From Bdellovibrionales bacterium (GTDB lineage Bacteria > Bdellovibrionota_C > UBA2361 > RFPC01), in the NCBI GenBank assembly GCA_020434565.1, contig JAGRAO010000004.1:1-40018 (forward strand): a DNA stretch of 40,018 nucleotides, read 5' to 3'. Of this stretch, positions 7,665-15,915 are shown piece by piece (positions within the stretch are counted from its first letter, which is position 1; every line of letters begins with the position of its first letter). Position numbers and translations under genes: made by a program. The notes under the pieces were generated by a model that was not told where the DNA came from, made no database searches, and worked only from the letters and a program-made list of their open reading frames with translations.

Positions 7665-9014
7665 ATGGTTATTCAAGAGGTCCAAGAGTTCATGCTTCAT
7701 CAGGCAGAACATGCCTTCACGAGCAAGGACTATGAGCGGTGTCTTGAGTTCGTAAAAGCACTTGAAATTCAGGGGTACACAACGAGCGAAACAAAGCTCA
7801 TGTCTGGTCTCGCCCTCTTTATGGGAGCGAGTTCGGACAGAGTCGCTGACGGGGATCGCGCAAATCGCCTTGAGGCGGCGTGGGACACCCTCGAAAAGGC
7901 CCTGCAGCTTGATCCGACACTTGAAGCTGCGCGCGAAATCACCAACCAACTGAAGATGGCAGCGCATCGATGTGTGATTGATGGAAGGGAAGTCGTCAAT
8001 GCGTTGGGAAATTGTACCCAATTTCTCGCGGTAAACCCCTCTCGCGGAGTGCGGCGTGCTCTTACAAACCTGAAGCGGGATGGAGAGGAATATTCCTTTG
8101 GATTTTCTGTCATTCACGATGTTGTGGTGAGCGGATACCAGGGTTTCGTTATGGATCCTGAATCAGGTTTGACCTTTGCGGAGTCGTTCACCTCTATTCG
8201 TGTCCAGAGTCTCCGTTCCAAACATATCTCTTGGCCGTATTCCTTTAACACAGGCCAGATTCCGAGCTTTGAAGGCCCAATAGTTCATATGTGCGGTCTA
8301 TGGTCCGGGAATTTCTTTCACTGGATCAACGAACAGGTGCCAAAGCTCGTTTTCCTCAAAGAGATGGGCTACGACGGCTTTTTTCTGTGTCCAGCGTGTG
8401 CGCACCCGTTCATTCGGCATACGTTTGAAATACTTGGGTTCGATATCAACAAAGTATTCATTTACCCCGCTGGTAAGGGAATTCGCCTTTCTCGGTGTAT
8501 TCTCTTTGACAATCTCAATTTTCAAGGGCTCGTTGAAAACTTACCGATCCTCGAGAAGGTGCGGCATGAATTCCTCTCGTGTTTAAAGCTCGATCCGAGT
8601 GTTTCGAAGCGCTCTTCAAAAACGAAGCGTGGTCTCTATATTCAACGAGAGGGAACGAGGTCAGTTCGTAACGAGGCGCAGGTGCTCGAAGCTATGGAGC
8701 CTTACGGAATAAAGGTCATTCAAGCAGAAAAGCTCACCCTAGGTGAACAGATTCGACTCGCCTATGATTCAGATGTTCTCATTGGACCTCACGGATCGGG
8801 ATTGAGCCTATCGCTTTTCATGCCGTACTCGTCTGCGATTGTAGAGCTCCTCCCATTTGCTTGGTACAACACTTGTTTTGAGCACATCCAGAAACTCCTG
8901 AAATTGCGGCACCACGTGGTTCCTTCCAGCCCGCTTTCGCTCTACGAGAGCCAGGTAGTACATCCGCATCTGGCCTATTTGAAGAACACTCTCGAACTTG
9001 AATTTGGAAGCTAG
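7665..9014 (+). CDS. Glycosyltransferase family 61 protein with helical-repeat N terminus
   Basis: Likely transfers a sugar from a nucleotide donor; acceptor unknown. The first 130 residues are helical and TPR-like (alternating Leu/Ala/Glu pattern, EAAWDTLEKALQLDPTLEAA). The rest matches the GT61/DUF563 pattern: GLWSGNFFHWINEQVPKLVF, then KRGLYIQREGTRSVRNE, then the signature IGPHGSGLSLSLFMP with GPHGSG at 374-379, then AIVELLPFAWYN. ATG at 7665 has AAAGG six bases upstream. No signal peptide, so cytosolic. There are no other sugar-biosynthesis genes nearby, which is unusual for an enzyme acting on surface glycans. Confidence 0.82.
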   Translation: MVIQEVQEFMLHQAEHAFTSKDYERCLEFVKALEIQGYTTSETKLMSGLALFMGASSDRVADGDRANRLEAAWDTLEKALQLDPTLEAAREITNQLKMAAHRCVIDGREVVNALGNCTQFLAVNPSRGVRRALTNLKRDGEEYSFGFSVIHDVVVSGYQGFVMDPESGLTFAESFTSIRVQSLRSKHISWPYSFNTGQIPSFEGPIVHMCGLWSGNFFHWINEQVPKLVFLKEMGYDGFFLCPACAHPFIRHTFEILGFDINKVFIYPAGKGIRLSRCILFDNLNFQGLVENLPILEKVRHEFLSCLKLDPSVSKRSSKTKRGLYIQREGTRSVRNEAQVLEAMEPYGIKVIQAEKLTLGEQIRLAYDSDVLIGPHGSGLSLSLFMPYSSAIVELLPFAWYNTCFEHIQKLLKLRHHVVPSSPLSLYESQVVHPHLAYLKNTLELEFGS

Positions 9015-9026
9015 CCTTACGAAACG

Positions 9027-9725
9027 CTAGGCGGCTCTGCGAAGTTTCTTCTGAAATAGCATGTCAATGAGGGTTGGATCTCCTCGAAATTCATTTCGCA
9101 TAAGCGCCTCGGCCTTTTCCGGGCCAAGAGGTATTTTATAGGGTCTCGCGGAAGTCAGAGCATCGTACATATCTGCAGCAGCCAGAATCTCTGAGAGTCT
9201 ATGGAGGAGGGGATCAGACGTTCGCCGCTGCTCGCAGCACGAGTAAGATTTTCTGTTGTCCCTCGGGTAGCCGTCTCGCTGAAATTCGTGGTGCGCCACC
9301 GCTATTCGCCGTTCTCGAGAAAAGTCTTTCTCGGGCAATCGTTCAAAACTCTTTCGTGGGTGGGTGCGGATAATTGCTCGCTCTGCACTGGTCAACCGAG
9401 AGGGCTTATCAAGGATCTCCAACGGAACATCGAGTTTGCCGAGGTCATGCAGCAATGACCCTCTTGCGAGGACTCGAAGATTCTCTCCGCTGAAACCAAG
9501 AGACAGAGCCAGCTCAATGGCCCGCTCAGCAACTCGGAAACTGTGCTCGGCGCTCTCAGGATGGTACTGACGAAGTTTCTCGAACTTCTCCGAAACGAGG
9601 GAGTCATGTAATTGGTCTTTGACGATAAAGGCGGCATTCGAACGAACTGCTCGGGAAGGGATCTCCTGAGACAGGGGGAGGGGCGCAGTATCAGACCGAA
9701 GATTCCTCTGAGACAATTGATACAT
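9027..9725 (-). CDS. HD-GYP-like phosphohydrolase domain protein (degenerate GYP motif)
   Basis: The 232-residue product has an HD domain over about residues 55-215. The metal-binding pair is in LLHDLGKLDVP, preceded by HSFRVAERAIELA and followed by HPRKSFERLP. The later region AHHEFQRDGYP is one residue shorter than the HD-GYP consensus HHExxDGxGYP. The block after it, ILAAADMYDALTSARPYK, matches HD-GYP proteins well. HD-GYP domains cleave cyclic di-GMP; with the altered loop, activity is uncertain. It has no receiver or sensor domain. GAGG lies just upstream of ATG at 9725. It is convergent with the GT61 gene, only 12 bases away. Confidence 0.78.
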   Translation of the reverse strand: MYQLSQRNLRSDTAPLPLSQEIPSRAVRSNAAFIVKDQLHDSLVSEKFEKLRQYHPESAEHSFRVAERAIELALSLGFSGENLRVLARGSLLHDLGKLDVPLEILDKPSRLTSAERAIIRTHPRKSFERLPEKDFSRERRIAVAHHEFQRDGYPRDNRKSYSCCEQRRTSDPLLHRLSEILAAADMYDALTSARPYKIPLGPEKAEALMRNEFRGDPTLIDMLFQKKLRRAA

Positions 9726-9772
9726 TACCTCAACAGTATCGAGGATCCCGTTCTTAAGACAGAAAATCCTTG

Positions 9773-9801
9773 TTAGGGGACAGTTCCAACTGTTCCATAA
9801 G
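9773..9801 (+). repeat. REP/MITE-like palindromic repeat, copy 1
   Basis: A 29-base unit, identical to the copy at 10687. It contains the palindromic core GGGACAGTTCCAACTGTTCC, whose arms GGGACAGTT and AACTGTTCC pair at eight of nine positions. It lies between the end of the zinc-ribbon gene and the start of the HD-GYP-like gene, where a hairpin could act in transcript stability or termination. Confidence 0.75.
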
Positions 9802-9808
9802 AAGGGCT

Positions 9809-10015
9809 TTATTCTTTTGAAGAAGAGTCTTCTCTATCGAAATCACAGTTGGGGCAATAGAGTCGACTTTCAAAAGGGTTGTACTGGAGTTCGGTGCCGC
9901 ACGTAGGGCAGTTTTTCTTGAAGCGTTCCCGATTACGATAAGACCAGAGAAAGCTACCGGCGATGACGGCACCCGATATGAGAAGCGCCAGCGCCGTGAT
10001 CGCGGTTATTCCCAT
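9809..10015 (-). CDS. Small membrane-anchored zinc-ribbon protein
   Basis: The 68-residue product is a plausible real gene of unknown role. An N-terminal membrane segment (ITALALLISGAVIAGSFLW) is followed by a zinc ribbon with paired CxxC motifs, CPTCG and CPNC, separated by about 15 residues. The domain would face the cytoplasm if the N terminus is outside. Its start overlaps the end of the next upstream gene by ten bases, so the two are likely cotranscribed and coupled. Confidence 0.65.
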   Translation of the reverse strand: MGITAITALALLISGAVIAGSFLWSYRNRERFKKNCPTCGTELQYNPFESRLYCPNCDFDREDSSSKE

Positions 10016-10593
10016 ATCTCTATGTCGGAATCCATAAAATACTCTCCGGCTTTTGTGCCGATATAAGTGATATAGAGCCGATCCTTTCCAAGAAAATCAT
10101 CCACGAAGTATCGGCACATGAGCCGGTAGGGCCCCTTGTTCTCACGAGAGAACCCCCGCTCGTCGGTGAATGTCCCTCCGTTGGGGTCATCTTCTTTTTT
10201 TACCTCGATACCCGTATGGCCCTTCACGGCGCGAATGAGTTTTTGCGCTTGGGCTCGATCAGGACAGCGCGCTTGAATCTCTCGCTCTCGATCTTCAACG
10301 ATCTGCCAAGATCTCTCGAAAGAGAGGGGTACCGAAGTCCTCTGCTCTTCTCCCTCAATTTTTGTACTGACGACACAAACAACAGTCTTTTCTCTGTCCT
10401 TTGTACTTGGAAAGCAGCCATCTTCACCGGTGAGGGAGATTGGCGTTGGAGTCCCGCTCGCGTTTCGAAACGCATTTACGGCATCTTGAATCTGCTCGAG
10501 TGTTGGAAGTTCTCGCGCTTGTGTTACGGATACGAGCGATATGGACAAATGGGAGAGGAGCAGGAGAGCAATGAACAAAGGAGAGAACTTCAT
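10006..10593 (-). CDS. Secreted hypothetical protein
   Basis: The 195-residue product is not recognised. ATG at 10593 begins a signal peptide (FSPLFIALLLLSHLSISLVS, cleavage near TQARE); a longer frame from 10665 would bury it and is rejected. The mature part is charged, with four cysteines (in GEDGCFPS, VVCVVS, ARCPD and LMCRYF) that could form two disulfides. The C terminus contains DDFLGKDRLYITYIGTKAGEYF. TATACT at about 10612-10617 on this strand is a possible -10 element. It is cotranscribed with the downstream zinc-ribbon gene. Confidence 0.6.
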   Translation of the reverse strand: MKFSPLFIALLLLSHLSISLVSVTQARELPTLEQIQDAVNAFRNASGTPTPISLTGEDGCFPSTKDREKTVVCVVSTKIEGEEQRTSVPLSFERSWQIVEDREREIQARCPDRAQAQKLIRAVKGHTGIEVKKEDDPNGGTFTDERGFSRENKGPYRLMCRYFVDDFLGKDRLYITYIGTKAGEYFMDSDIEIWE

Positions 10594-10686
10594 AATTTTC
10601 GCTGCTAAACGAGTATAATCACCCCGAACCAACGACTGATACGGCGAAAGGTCCCTCTCCAGCAAGAGTGAAACCTTACGTTTACG

Positions 10687-10778
10687 TTAGGGGACAGTTC
10701 CAACTGTTCCATAAGGTAACTATCTGCAAGGACCAGATTAGCCCTAGGACTTATGGAACAGTTGGAACTGTCTCCTAA
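10687..10778. repeat. Inverted pair of the REP/MITE-like repeat (copies 2 and 3)
   Basis: Copy 2 (10687-10715) is identical to the unit at 9773. Copy 3 (10750-10778) is its reverse complement with one mismatch. A 34-base spacer separates them, giving a 92-base inverted-repeat element that could fold into one long hairpin or two small ones. It occupies most of the otherwise gene-free 10594-10945. The rest of that gap holds a small GACGTT/AACGTC hairpin at 10787-10801 and the leader of the first collagen-like gene. No transposase is near. Confidence 0.75.
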
Positions 10779-10945
10779 GAATTTTGGACGTTCACAACGT
10801 CATAAATCCCCCATTTTCTCACGGACCGTAATACATTTTCAGTCACTTAGTTGGATGGGGAAGGCCTCAAATTATCATTGAAAGCGTGAACGTGTTAATC
10901 CCGTAAGGTCTCTAGTCTGTGTTCAGGAATTAAGGAGAGTCTATC

Positions 10946-11740
10946 ATGAGATGTGTCGCCCCTGCTGCGATTTTTGGGCTGGTCTTGCTGTGCACCCCGC
11001 TTCAAGCACGCGCCGCCACCAAGTACTTTCTCTGTTTCAACTCCGACAAAGGACAGGTTTCAGTTCGAACGCGGTGCCGTCGTGCAGAGATAAAGATTGA
11101 GGATGCTGAGCAGTATGCAGCGTATTTCCCTGGTGCGGCCGGAATAGGTGTTTCTGGAGATCAGGGACCTCAGGGTCCCCAAGGGGATACTGGGCCTCAG
11201 GGAGCCAAGGGTCCAATTGGACTTGCGGGACAACAAGGTCCGACAGGTGACCAGGGTCAGCAGGGGCCGGTTGGACTTATCGGCGTTACCGGAGAGCAGG
11301 GAACTCAAGGGCTCCCCGGTATTCAGGGAGAGGTTGGCCCCGAAGGTCCGCTCGGACCTCCAGGAGAGCCGGGCCCTCAGGGGCTTCCTGGAGCAGCCGG
11401 TCCGGTGGGGCCAACTGGTCCAGCTGGGATATTCGGTTTGACTCAGGAGAGAATCATTCGATCTTCAACCGTAAACTGTCCGCACGGCACTCCGTCTAGT
11501 CCTGCGTTATGTACTTGGGGACATACATGCCCGAATGACCCCGATATTCCGGGCACAAAAAAGGCTCTTAGTGGTGGTTGCTTTGTCTCGACACCGAATC
11601 AAAATTTCCGGCTCTTAGGCGCTACACTTTCGTCTTTTGGTGTCAGCTGTAAATTCGTGAGCACGGGGGATCATCCAAATCCATTTTTGATTGCCACGGT
11701 CATGTGTGCTGGGCAACTCGATTTTCCAGAGTTTCAGTAA
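10946..11740 (+). CDS. Secreted collagen-like protein 1
   Basis: Exported structural protein with a bacterial collagen triple-helix domain. In the 264-residue product, a signal peptide (cleavage near ARA-AT) is followed by a short Cys-containing domain in the pattern LCFN...G...RCRRAE. About 31 uninterrupted Gly-X-Y triplets come next (GDQ through GIF), then a C-terminal globular domain of about 100 residues with six cysteines. The globular end probably folds or trimerises the helix, as in other bacterial collagens. AAGGAG lies eight bases before ATG. First of three tandem paralogues. No sorting motif or lipobox is visible, so attachment to the cell is unknown. Confidence 0.85.
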   Translation: MRCVAPAAIFGLVLLCTPLQARAATKYFLCFNSDKGQVSVRTRCRRAEIKIEDAEQYAAYFPGAAGIGVSGDQGPQGPQGDTGPQGAKGPIGLAGQQGPTGDQGQQGPVGLIGVTGEQGTQGLPGIQGEVGPEGPLGPPGEPGPQGLPGAAGPVGPTGPAGIFGLTQERIIRSSTVNCPHGTPSSPALCTWGHTCPNDPDIPGTKKALSGGCFVSTPNQNFRLLGATLSSFGVSCKFVSTGDHPNPFLIATVMCAGQLDFPEFQ

Positions 11741-11756
11741 AAGAGGGGAGAGAAAC

Positions 11757-12521
11757 ATGAAAACCTTATGCGCGGTATCAGCCCTTCTTCTCCTTTCCGT
11801 TTCGACGACTGCTTTGGCTGGTTCGAACCAGTTGGTCGCTTGCGTGAACAACAGCACTGGCAAACTTTTGGTGAAAGCACGGTGCAACAAGCAGGAAACC
11901 AAACTCGCTTCGGCTCAAGATCTGGGTGCGTTGAGTGTTACGGATGAAACCCTTGAAGTTGGTCCAAAGGGAGAAACGGGTCCTAAAGGTGCTACTGGCC
12001 CTCAGGGACCGACCGGCGACCGAGGTCCTACCGGGCTCGTTGGAGCGCAGGGTTCCGTAGGCCCACAAGGGGACCAGGGGCCACAAGGTCTCCAAGGTCA
12101 GCCGGGATTGCAGGGCGATCCGGGGCCGCAAGGAACGGAGGGCCCGGAAGGACTTCAAGGACCTCAAGGACCTCAAGGCCCTCAGGGAGAACCTGGTCCG
12201 CAAGGACCTCAAGGAGCTATGGGTGGGAATTGGTCGGGAATTCCGTTTACGCTCGTGCGACAAACTTCGACCGCTTCAAATAATGGCGCTGATATTGATC
12301 CACTCGAACTTATCGGAGCGTTTGCCGCATGCCCAGCTGAAACAGCTCTGATTGCCGGAGAGTGCGAAACTGATAACGAACAGATGGAGATAGTCGGAAA
12401 CCAACCGGCGAGCGCTTTTACTTGGTCCTGCTATGCAGGAAACCTGAGCAACTCTGTTATTCCAGGAGCGACTACCGTCACGATTACTGCTACAGCAGTC
12501 TGTGCAGACGTTACTCCGTAA
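11757..12521 (+). CDS. Secreted collagen-like protein 2
   Basis: 254 residues, paralogous to its neighbours. Signal peptide, then the short domain [24 protein letters not shown], about 29 Gly-X-Y triplets rich in GPQ, and a C-terminal globular domain with cysteines in [20 protein letters not shown] and AVCADV. ATG at 11757 has GAGGGGAG upstream; the longer in-frame start at 11691 would overlap gene 1 and hide the signal peptide. It begins 16 bases after the stop of gene 1, so the two form an operon. Confidence 0.85.
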   Translation: MKTLCAVSALLLLSVSTTALAGSNQLVACVNNSTGKLLVKARCNKQETKLASAQDLGALSVTDETLEVGPKGETGPKGATGPQGPTGDRGPTGLVGAQGSVGPQGDQGPQGLQGQPGLQGDPGPQGTEGPEGLQGPQGPQGPQGEPGPQGPQGAMGGNWSGIPFTLVRQTSTASNNGADIDPLELIGAFAACPAETALIAGECETDNEQMEIVGNQPASAFTWSCYAGNLSNSVIPGATTVTITATAVCADVTP

Positions 12522-12561
12522 TTTTTTCAGAGAGAATTTTTTCAAAGAAAGAGGAATCACT

Positions 12562-13362
12562 ATGAAGCCCACAGGCCTAATTATTTTTTGCATCTCTCTT
12601 GCCCTTTGTGTTGGGGGAGCCGAGAGTGCGTTGGCTCAAAAGAAAAAGCTCTCAAGCAACCGGCTCTTTGGATGCCTCAACGAATCCACTGGACAGGTTC
12701 GCTTTAAAGCTCGTTGCTCAAAGAAGCAGACCAAGCTCGACTCTGATTCGGATTTTTCGGCATTGACGCTTCAACTTGAGGGGCTTGTCGGAGAAGATGG
12801 ACCTGCCGGTGACAAGGGACCAAAGGGGGATGTCGGTCCGGTCGGACTTCAGGGGCCGGTAGGTTTTGACGGAGCGAAGGGAGCAACCGGTCCCGACGGT
12901 CCACAAGGTGCTCAAGGTATCGACGGGCCTGCCGGAGCGATGGGGCAGCAGGGTAATCAAGGTCCGATTGGTCCCCAAGGTCCTCAAGGCCCACAAGGAA
13001 TTCCAGGAACAGAAGAAGGACCGATCGGTCCAGATGGCGATGAAGGTCCTCAGGGACCTGCCGGTCTCAATGCCGTCTTTGATTTTGCTGTTTCGAGTAT
13101 GAGTCGCTCGGAGATATTTAGCGTCGACGAAGTGGCCTCTATTACAGCACTCTGCTCAAGCATCTCTGGTACTGTTGGGGCCCCTCCAGATACCGCTCTT
13201 GGCGGAGAGTGTTATTCCACTGACTACAAAGCGGTGCTGCTTTCGTCAAAGCAGACTGCTTCTGGAGATGGCTGGACCTGCACCTGGGTCAACCCCTCTG
13301 GAAGTTCCTTCGTGAGTAATATCACGGTAGCTCTTGGATGCGTGAATACGCTCGCTCCGTAG
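12562..13362 (+). CDS. Secreted collagen-like protein 3
   Basis: 266 residues, third tandem paralogue. Signal peptide (cleavage near ALAQ), the domain FGCLNESTGQVRFKARCSKKQT, 26 Gly-X-Y triplets, one interruption at GTEEGPIG where an extra Glu breaks the register, then six more triplets. The C-terminal globular domain has cysteines in TALCSS, GGECYS, WTCTW and LGCVNT, matching the arrangement of gene 2. ATG at 12562 has AAGAGGAAT upstream. It follows gene 2 by 40 bases. The interruption could give flexibility or mark the junction of helix and head. Confidence 0.85.
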   Translation: MKPTGLIIFCISLALCVGGAESALAQKKKLSSNRLFGCLNESTGQVRFKARCSKKQTKLDSDSDFSALTLQLEGLVGEDGPAGDKGPKGDVGPVGLQGPVGFDGAKGATGPDGPQGAQGIDGPAGAMGQQGNQGPIGPQGPQGPQGIPGTEEGPIGPDGDEGPQGPAGLNAVFDFAVSSMSRSEIFSVDEVASITALCSSISGTVGAPPDTALGGECYSTDYKAVLLSSKQTASGDGWTCTWVNPSGSSFVSNITVALGCVNTLAP

Positions 13363-13391
13363 CGAGGTGCAGATCGCCCAAACCAATATCG

Positions 13392-15077
13392 CTACACACC
13401 TGTGAGAGAGGCTCTTACCTTTGGTGCCCACTCGAGTGCTTCAGTGACCGACGTTTCGAAAGCCGGCAACATCCAGTTGTCCTGCTCGACAAAAAAGACT
13501 CGCTCTTTAAACGGTGCTCGAATCCGCTCCACGTCTGAAGATCCAATCATGCCCGGTTTTGGTACAACCAGGGGGTGTCCCCACCGCGCGATTCGGAGAT
13601 CCTCGACTCTCTCAGGAGAGATTTTGAGAGCGGGAAGGATCGATTCATGAATCTGGTCTTCAAACTCTTTGCGGTACTTCTCATAAGATGTTTCCAGATA
13701 GAGCTCAGCTCGGGCTCCGTCGTACGGCATACCGCGATACAGTGTCAGAACAGTTGAATGGTCATCAGACTGAGCATAGTTCGCCATAATGACGTCAGTT
13801 GCCCGTCTATAGTTTGAAGCCTCTTGAGCTGAATTGCCGTGGAGTTTGCCGTCACCGAGAAGATAGAGATCGTAGAATGGGTCCTGTGTCCCGCCACCGA
13901 GACAGACGTTTGCGACAAGGTAGCTTCTGTAGGTTAACCTGGAGATAACTTCGCTTCGCTCTGGTTCGAGATCGTTAATAATCTTCTTTGCCACAAATTT
14001 TGGACATGACATCACTACTGAATCGGCGAGGATAGTGTGAAGTGCCCCCTCTCCATCAAGATAGCTGACGAGCACTCCATCGCCCGTGACGTCGATATCA
14101 AAAACCAGACTTTGCGGACGGAGATTTGAAGGCGAAAGGGTCGCAGAGATTCTCTCAAGGAGCCTTTCTGCGACTCGAGAGTTGCCACCTGCGAGAACGG
14201 CAATATTTCCAAATTCAGCTGCATAAAAATTTAGCCCTGCCGCAGCGCTCACTTCATTCGCTGAAGCGCACAGAGAGGACCAACAGTAGTGTTCAAGAGC
14301 AGTTTCGATCTGTTCATGAAGAGGCTCGCCTACGATGGTTTCAAGATGCTGCTTGAAAGAGACCTGATCGAGCTTCTGAATGTACGGCACGAGCTCAGGA
14401 TCGGTGATTGGAATATCAGGATAGGGAACAGCTTCTCCCTCATTCACTGAGGTGAAATAGGTCTTGAGGAGATCCAACTGGCGAAGACCTCGAGCGTCAC
14501 CTTGGAGAGTTTCTCCCTCCCAGAAGCCCCGGTACATTTCGCCTGCGAGTTGAACAGGATCTTCGTCGGTCTTAATCTTCCACAAAGAATCGATTCCAAG
14601 CTCGCGAATAAGGGCATCAATTTCGGTGTCAGGCTCTGGCTCGATGAAGTACGCAGCCCCAATTGAGTAATCGAGCCCGTTCCAAGACTGCCCTTTCGAG
14701 TTTCCTCCGAAACGTTTGTCCTGCTCCAAAACAACAGGATTGAGGTCGCGGAGAAGATAAGCAGTCGTAAGTCCAGAGATTCCGCCTCCTACAATCACGA
14801 GCGGAACCCGCTCGGTCGGGGCCCCGATGGAGAGATTATTGGCTTTGAGATAGCCCTGCTTGTCCCACAGCACGGCATGGGGTTTGGTGAAATTGTCGGC
14901 AAAAAACTGCTTTGGAGCTGGCGATGGCAGGGTGCGATCTATAGGCGAGTACTCTTGCAGATGGGAGGGCCCCCCCTGCTGCAACAATCGACTCACGCCA
15001 GAAGAGCACGCCGAGAGGTAAAGCGTTGATCCCCCACCGAGGATGAGTTTGATCGCTGTTCTTCTTGAAATGTGCAT
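13392..15077 (-). CDS. FAD-dependent oxidoreductase, Tat lipoprotein
   Basis: Flavin amine-oxidase-like protein predicted to be exported folded. The N terminus has a twin-arginine motif (SRRTAIK) and a lipobox (LSAC, Cys24), so it is probably an envelope-anchored lipoprotein. The Rossmann motif VIVGGGISGLTTAYLL places the FAD site at 97-102, and FGGNSKGQSWNG follows with the conserved flavin contacts. At 561 residues it is longer than typical amine oxidases; substrate not recognised. ATG at 15077 has GAGGAG seven bases upstream; TTG at 15092 is the longer alternative. It is convergent with the collagen operon. Related bacterial NAD(P)-binding proteins sit next to envelope genes, but no link is shown here. 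Confidence 0.8.
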   Translation of the reverse strand: MHISRRTAIKLILGGGSTLYLSACSSGVSRLLQQGGPSHLQEYSPIDRTLPSPAPKQFFADNFTKPHAVLWDKQGYLKANNLSIGAPTERVPLVIVGGGISGLTTAYLLRDLNPVVLEQDKRFGGNSKGQSWNGLDYSIGAAYFIEPEPDTEIDALIRELGIDSLWKIKTDEDPVQLAGEMYRGFWEGETLQGDARGLRQLDLLKTYFTSVNEGEAVPYPDIPITDPELVPYIQKLDQVSFKQHLETIVGEPLHEQIETALEHYCWSSLCASANEVSAAAGLNFYAAEFGNIAVLAGGNSRVAERLLERISATLSPSNLRPQSLVFDIDVTGDGVLVSYLDGEGALHTILADSVVMSCPKFVAKKIINDLEPERSEVISRLTYRSYLVANVCLGGGTQDPFYDLYLLGDGKLHGNSAQEASNYRRATDVIMANYAQSDDHSTVLTLYRGMPYDGARAELYLETSYEKYRKEFEDQIHESILPALKISPERVEDLRIARWGHPLVVPKPGMIGSSDVERIRAPFKERVFFVEQDNWMLPAFETSVTEALEWAPKVRASLTGV

Positions 15078-15282
15078 GGCATAGCTCCTCAAAAGACGAG
15101 ATTTTGGCGATCAATCTCATGACCGAGCTGTTCAGGACAAGCACATTCGACGGCACGTTGTTTCGCAAAGACCCTGTCTTGAGAAAATGAAAAATCCGTA
15201 GCTCAGGCGCTTCCTTAGGTATCATCTTGCACGAGTCCACCTATAACCCTCTCAGGTTCAGGCACAATTTGGAGCTCCCCTC

Positions 15283-15702
15283 ATGTTCGAGCGACTAAAA
15301 TCGCTAGGGCGAAGCCCTCGGCAAGAACCGGCCGGGCCCACTCTTGAAACTTTTCACTCGCTTCTCGCGGAAGTTGCTTCTCTTGGCCTCATTGATGCCG
15401 ATTCGATTGGCTCAGCGGAAAGGGTGTTTGGAGACAAAATCGAAAGATTGGTTCGCGACCCTGATTTCAGAAGAGTTTTTTCTCAGACTGAAAAAGATGT
15501 CGCAAGCTATTCGACAAAGCTGCCACTTGCGCAACATGTCCGCGGCAAGGCCGAACTCGACGCAAGGCTCGCCGAACAGGCGGTTGGATATCTTCGCGAC
15601 AAGGCCAGGCAAAGAGCGATTGAACTGGTAGGTTGTGTCTTAGCATTCCCGTCCGAAGATTTCACCGAGGCGAGTCTCCCAGCTCGAGCAGCGGGAGTTT
15701 AG
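15283..15702 (+). CDS. Hypothetical protein, helical
   Basis: The 139-residue product is not recognised. It is soluble, charged and mainly helical, with no signal peptide or membrane segment; one cysteine near the C terminus. GGAG lies eight bases before ATG at 15283, and codon use resembles its neighbours, so it is likely real. It is divergent from the FAD lipoprotein gene, with a shared 205-base intergenic region that must hold both promoters. Confidence 0.55.
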   Translation: MFERLKSLGRSPRQEPAGPTLETFHSLLAEVASLGLIDADSIGSAERVFGDKIERLVRDPDFRRVFSQTEKDVASYSTKLPLAQHVRGKAELDARLAEQAVGYLRDKARQRAIELVGCVLAFPSEDFTEASLPARAAGV

Positions 15703-15915
15703 AGTCGCATCAATGTAATTCTTGCCGTTTTTTCAACCATCTTCGGCTTATCTTGTTTGTCTCCTCCCTCCCGAAATCCTCTCAACACTTCAGTACTATA
15801 GTGGTTTCGCTCAGGCCGAGGACGCGCAAGATAAACCAAATCTGCTCGCTCCTCCGGCGAGAATTACTTTGAAGAGACACGAACATCCTCTAGCGGTGTA
15901 GGGATCGAACGTCCT

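Noticed and set aside
7545-8117. Minus-strand frames over the GT61 gene
   Set aside because: They are shadows of a well-supported gene on the other strand.
15633-15872. Forward frame between 15283 gene and the amidohydrolase
   Set aside because: It overlaps the previous gene, is Ser/Arg-rich, and lacks a ribosome binding site.
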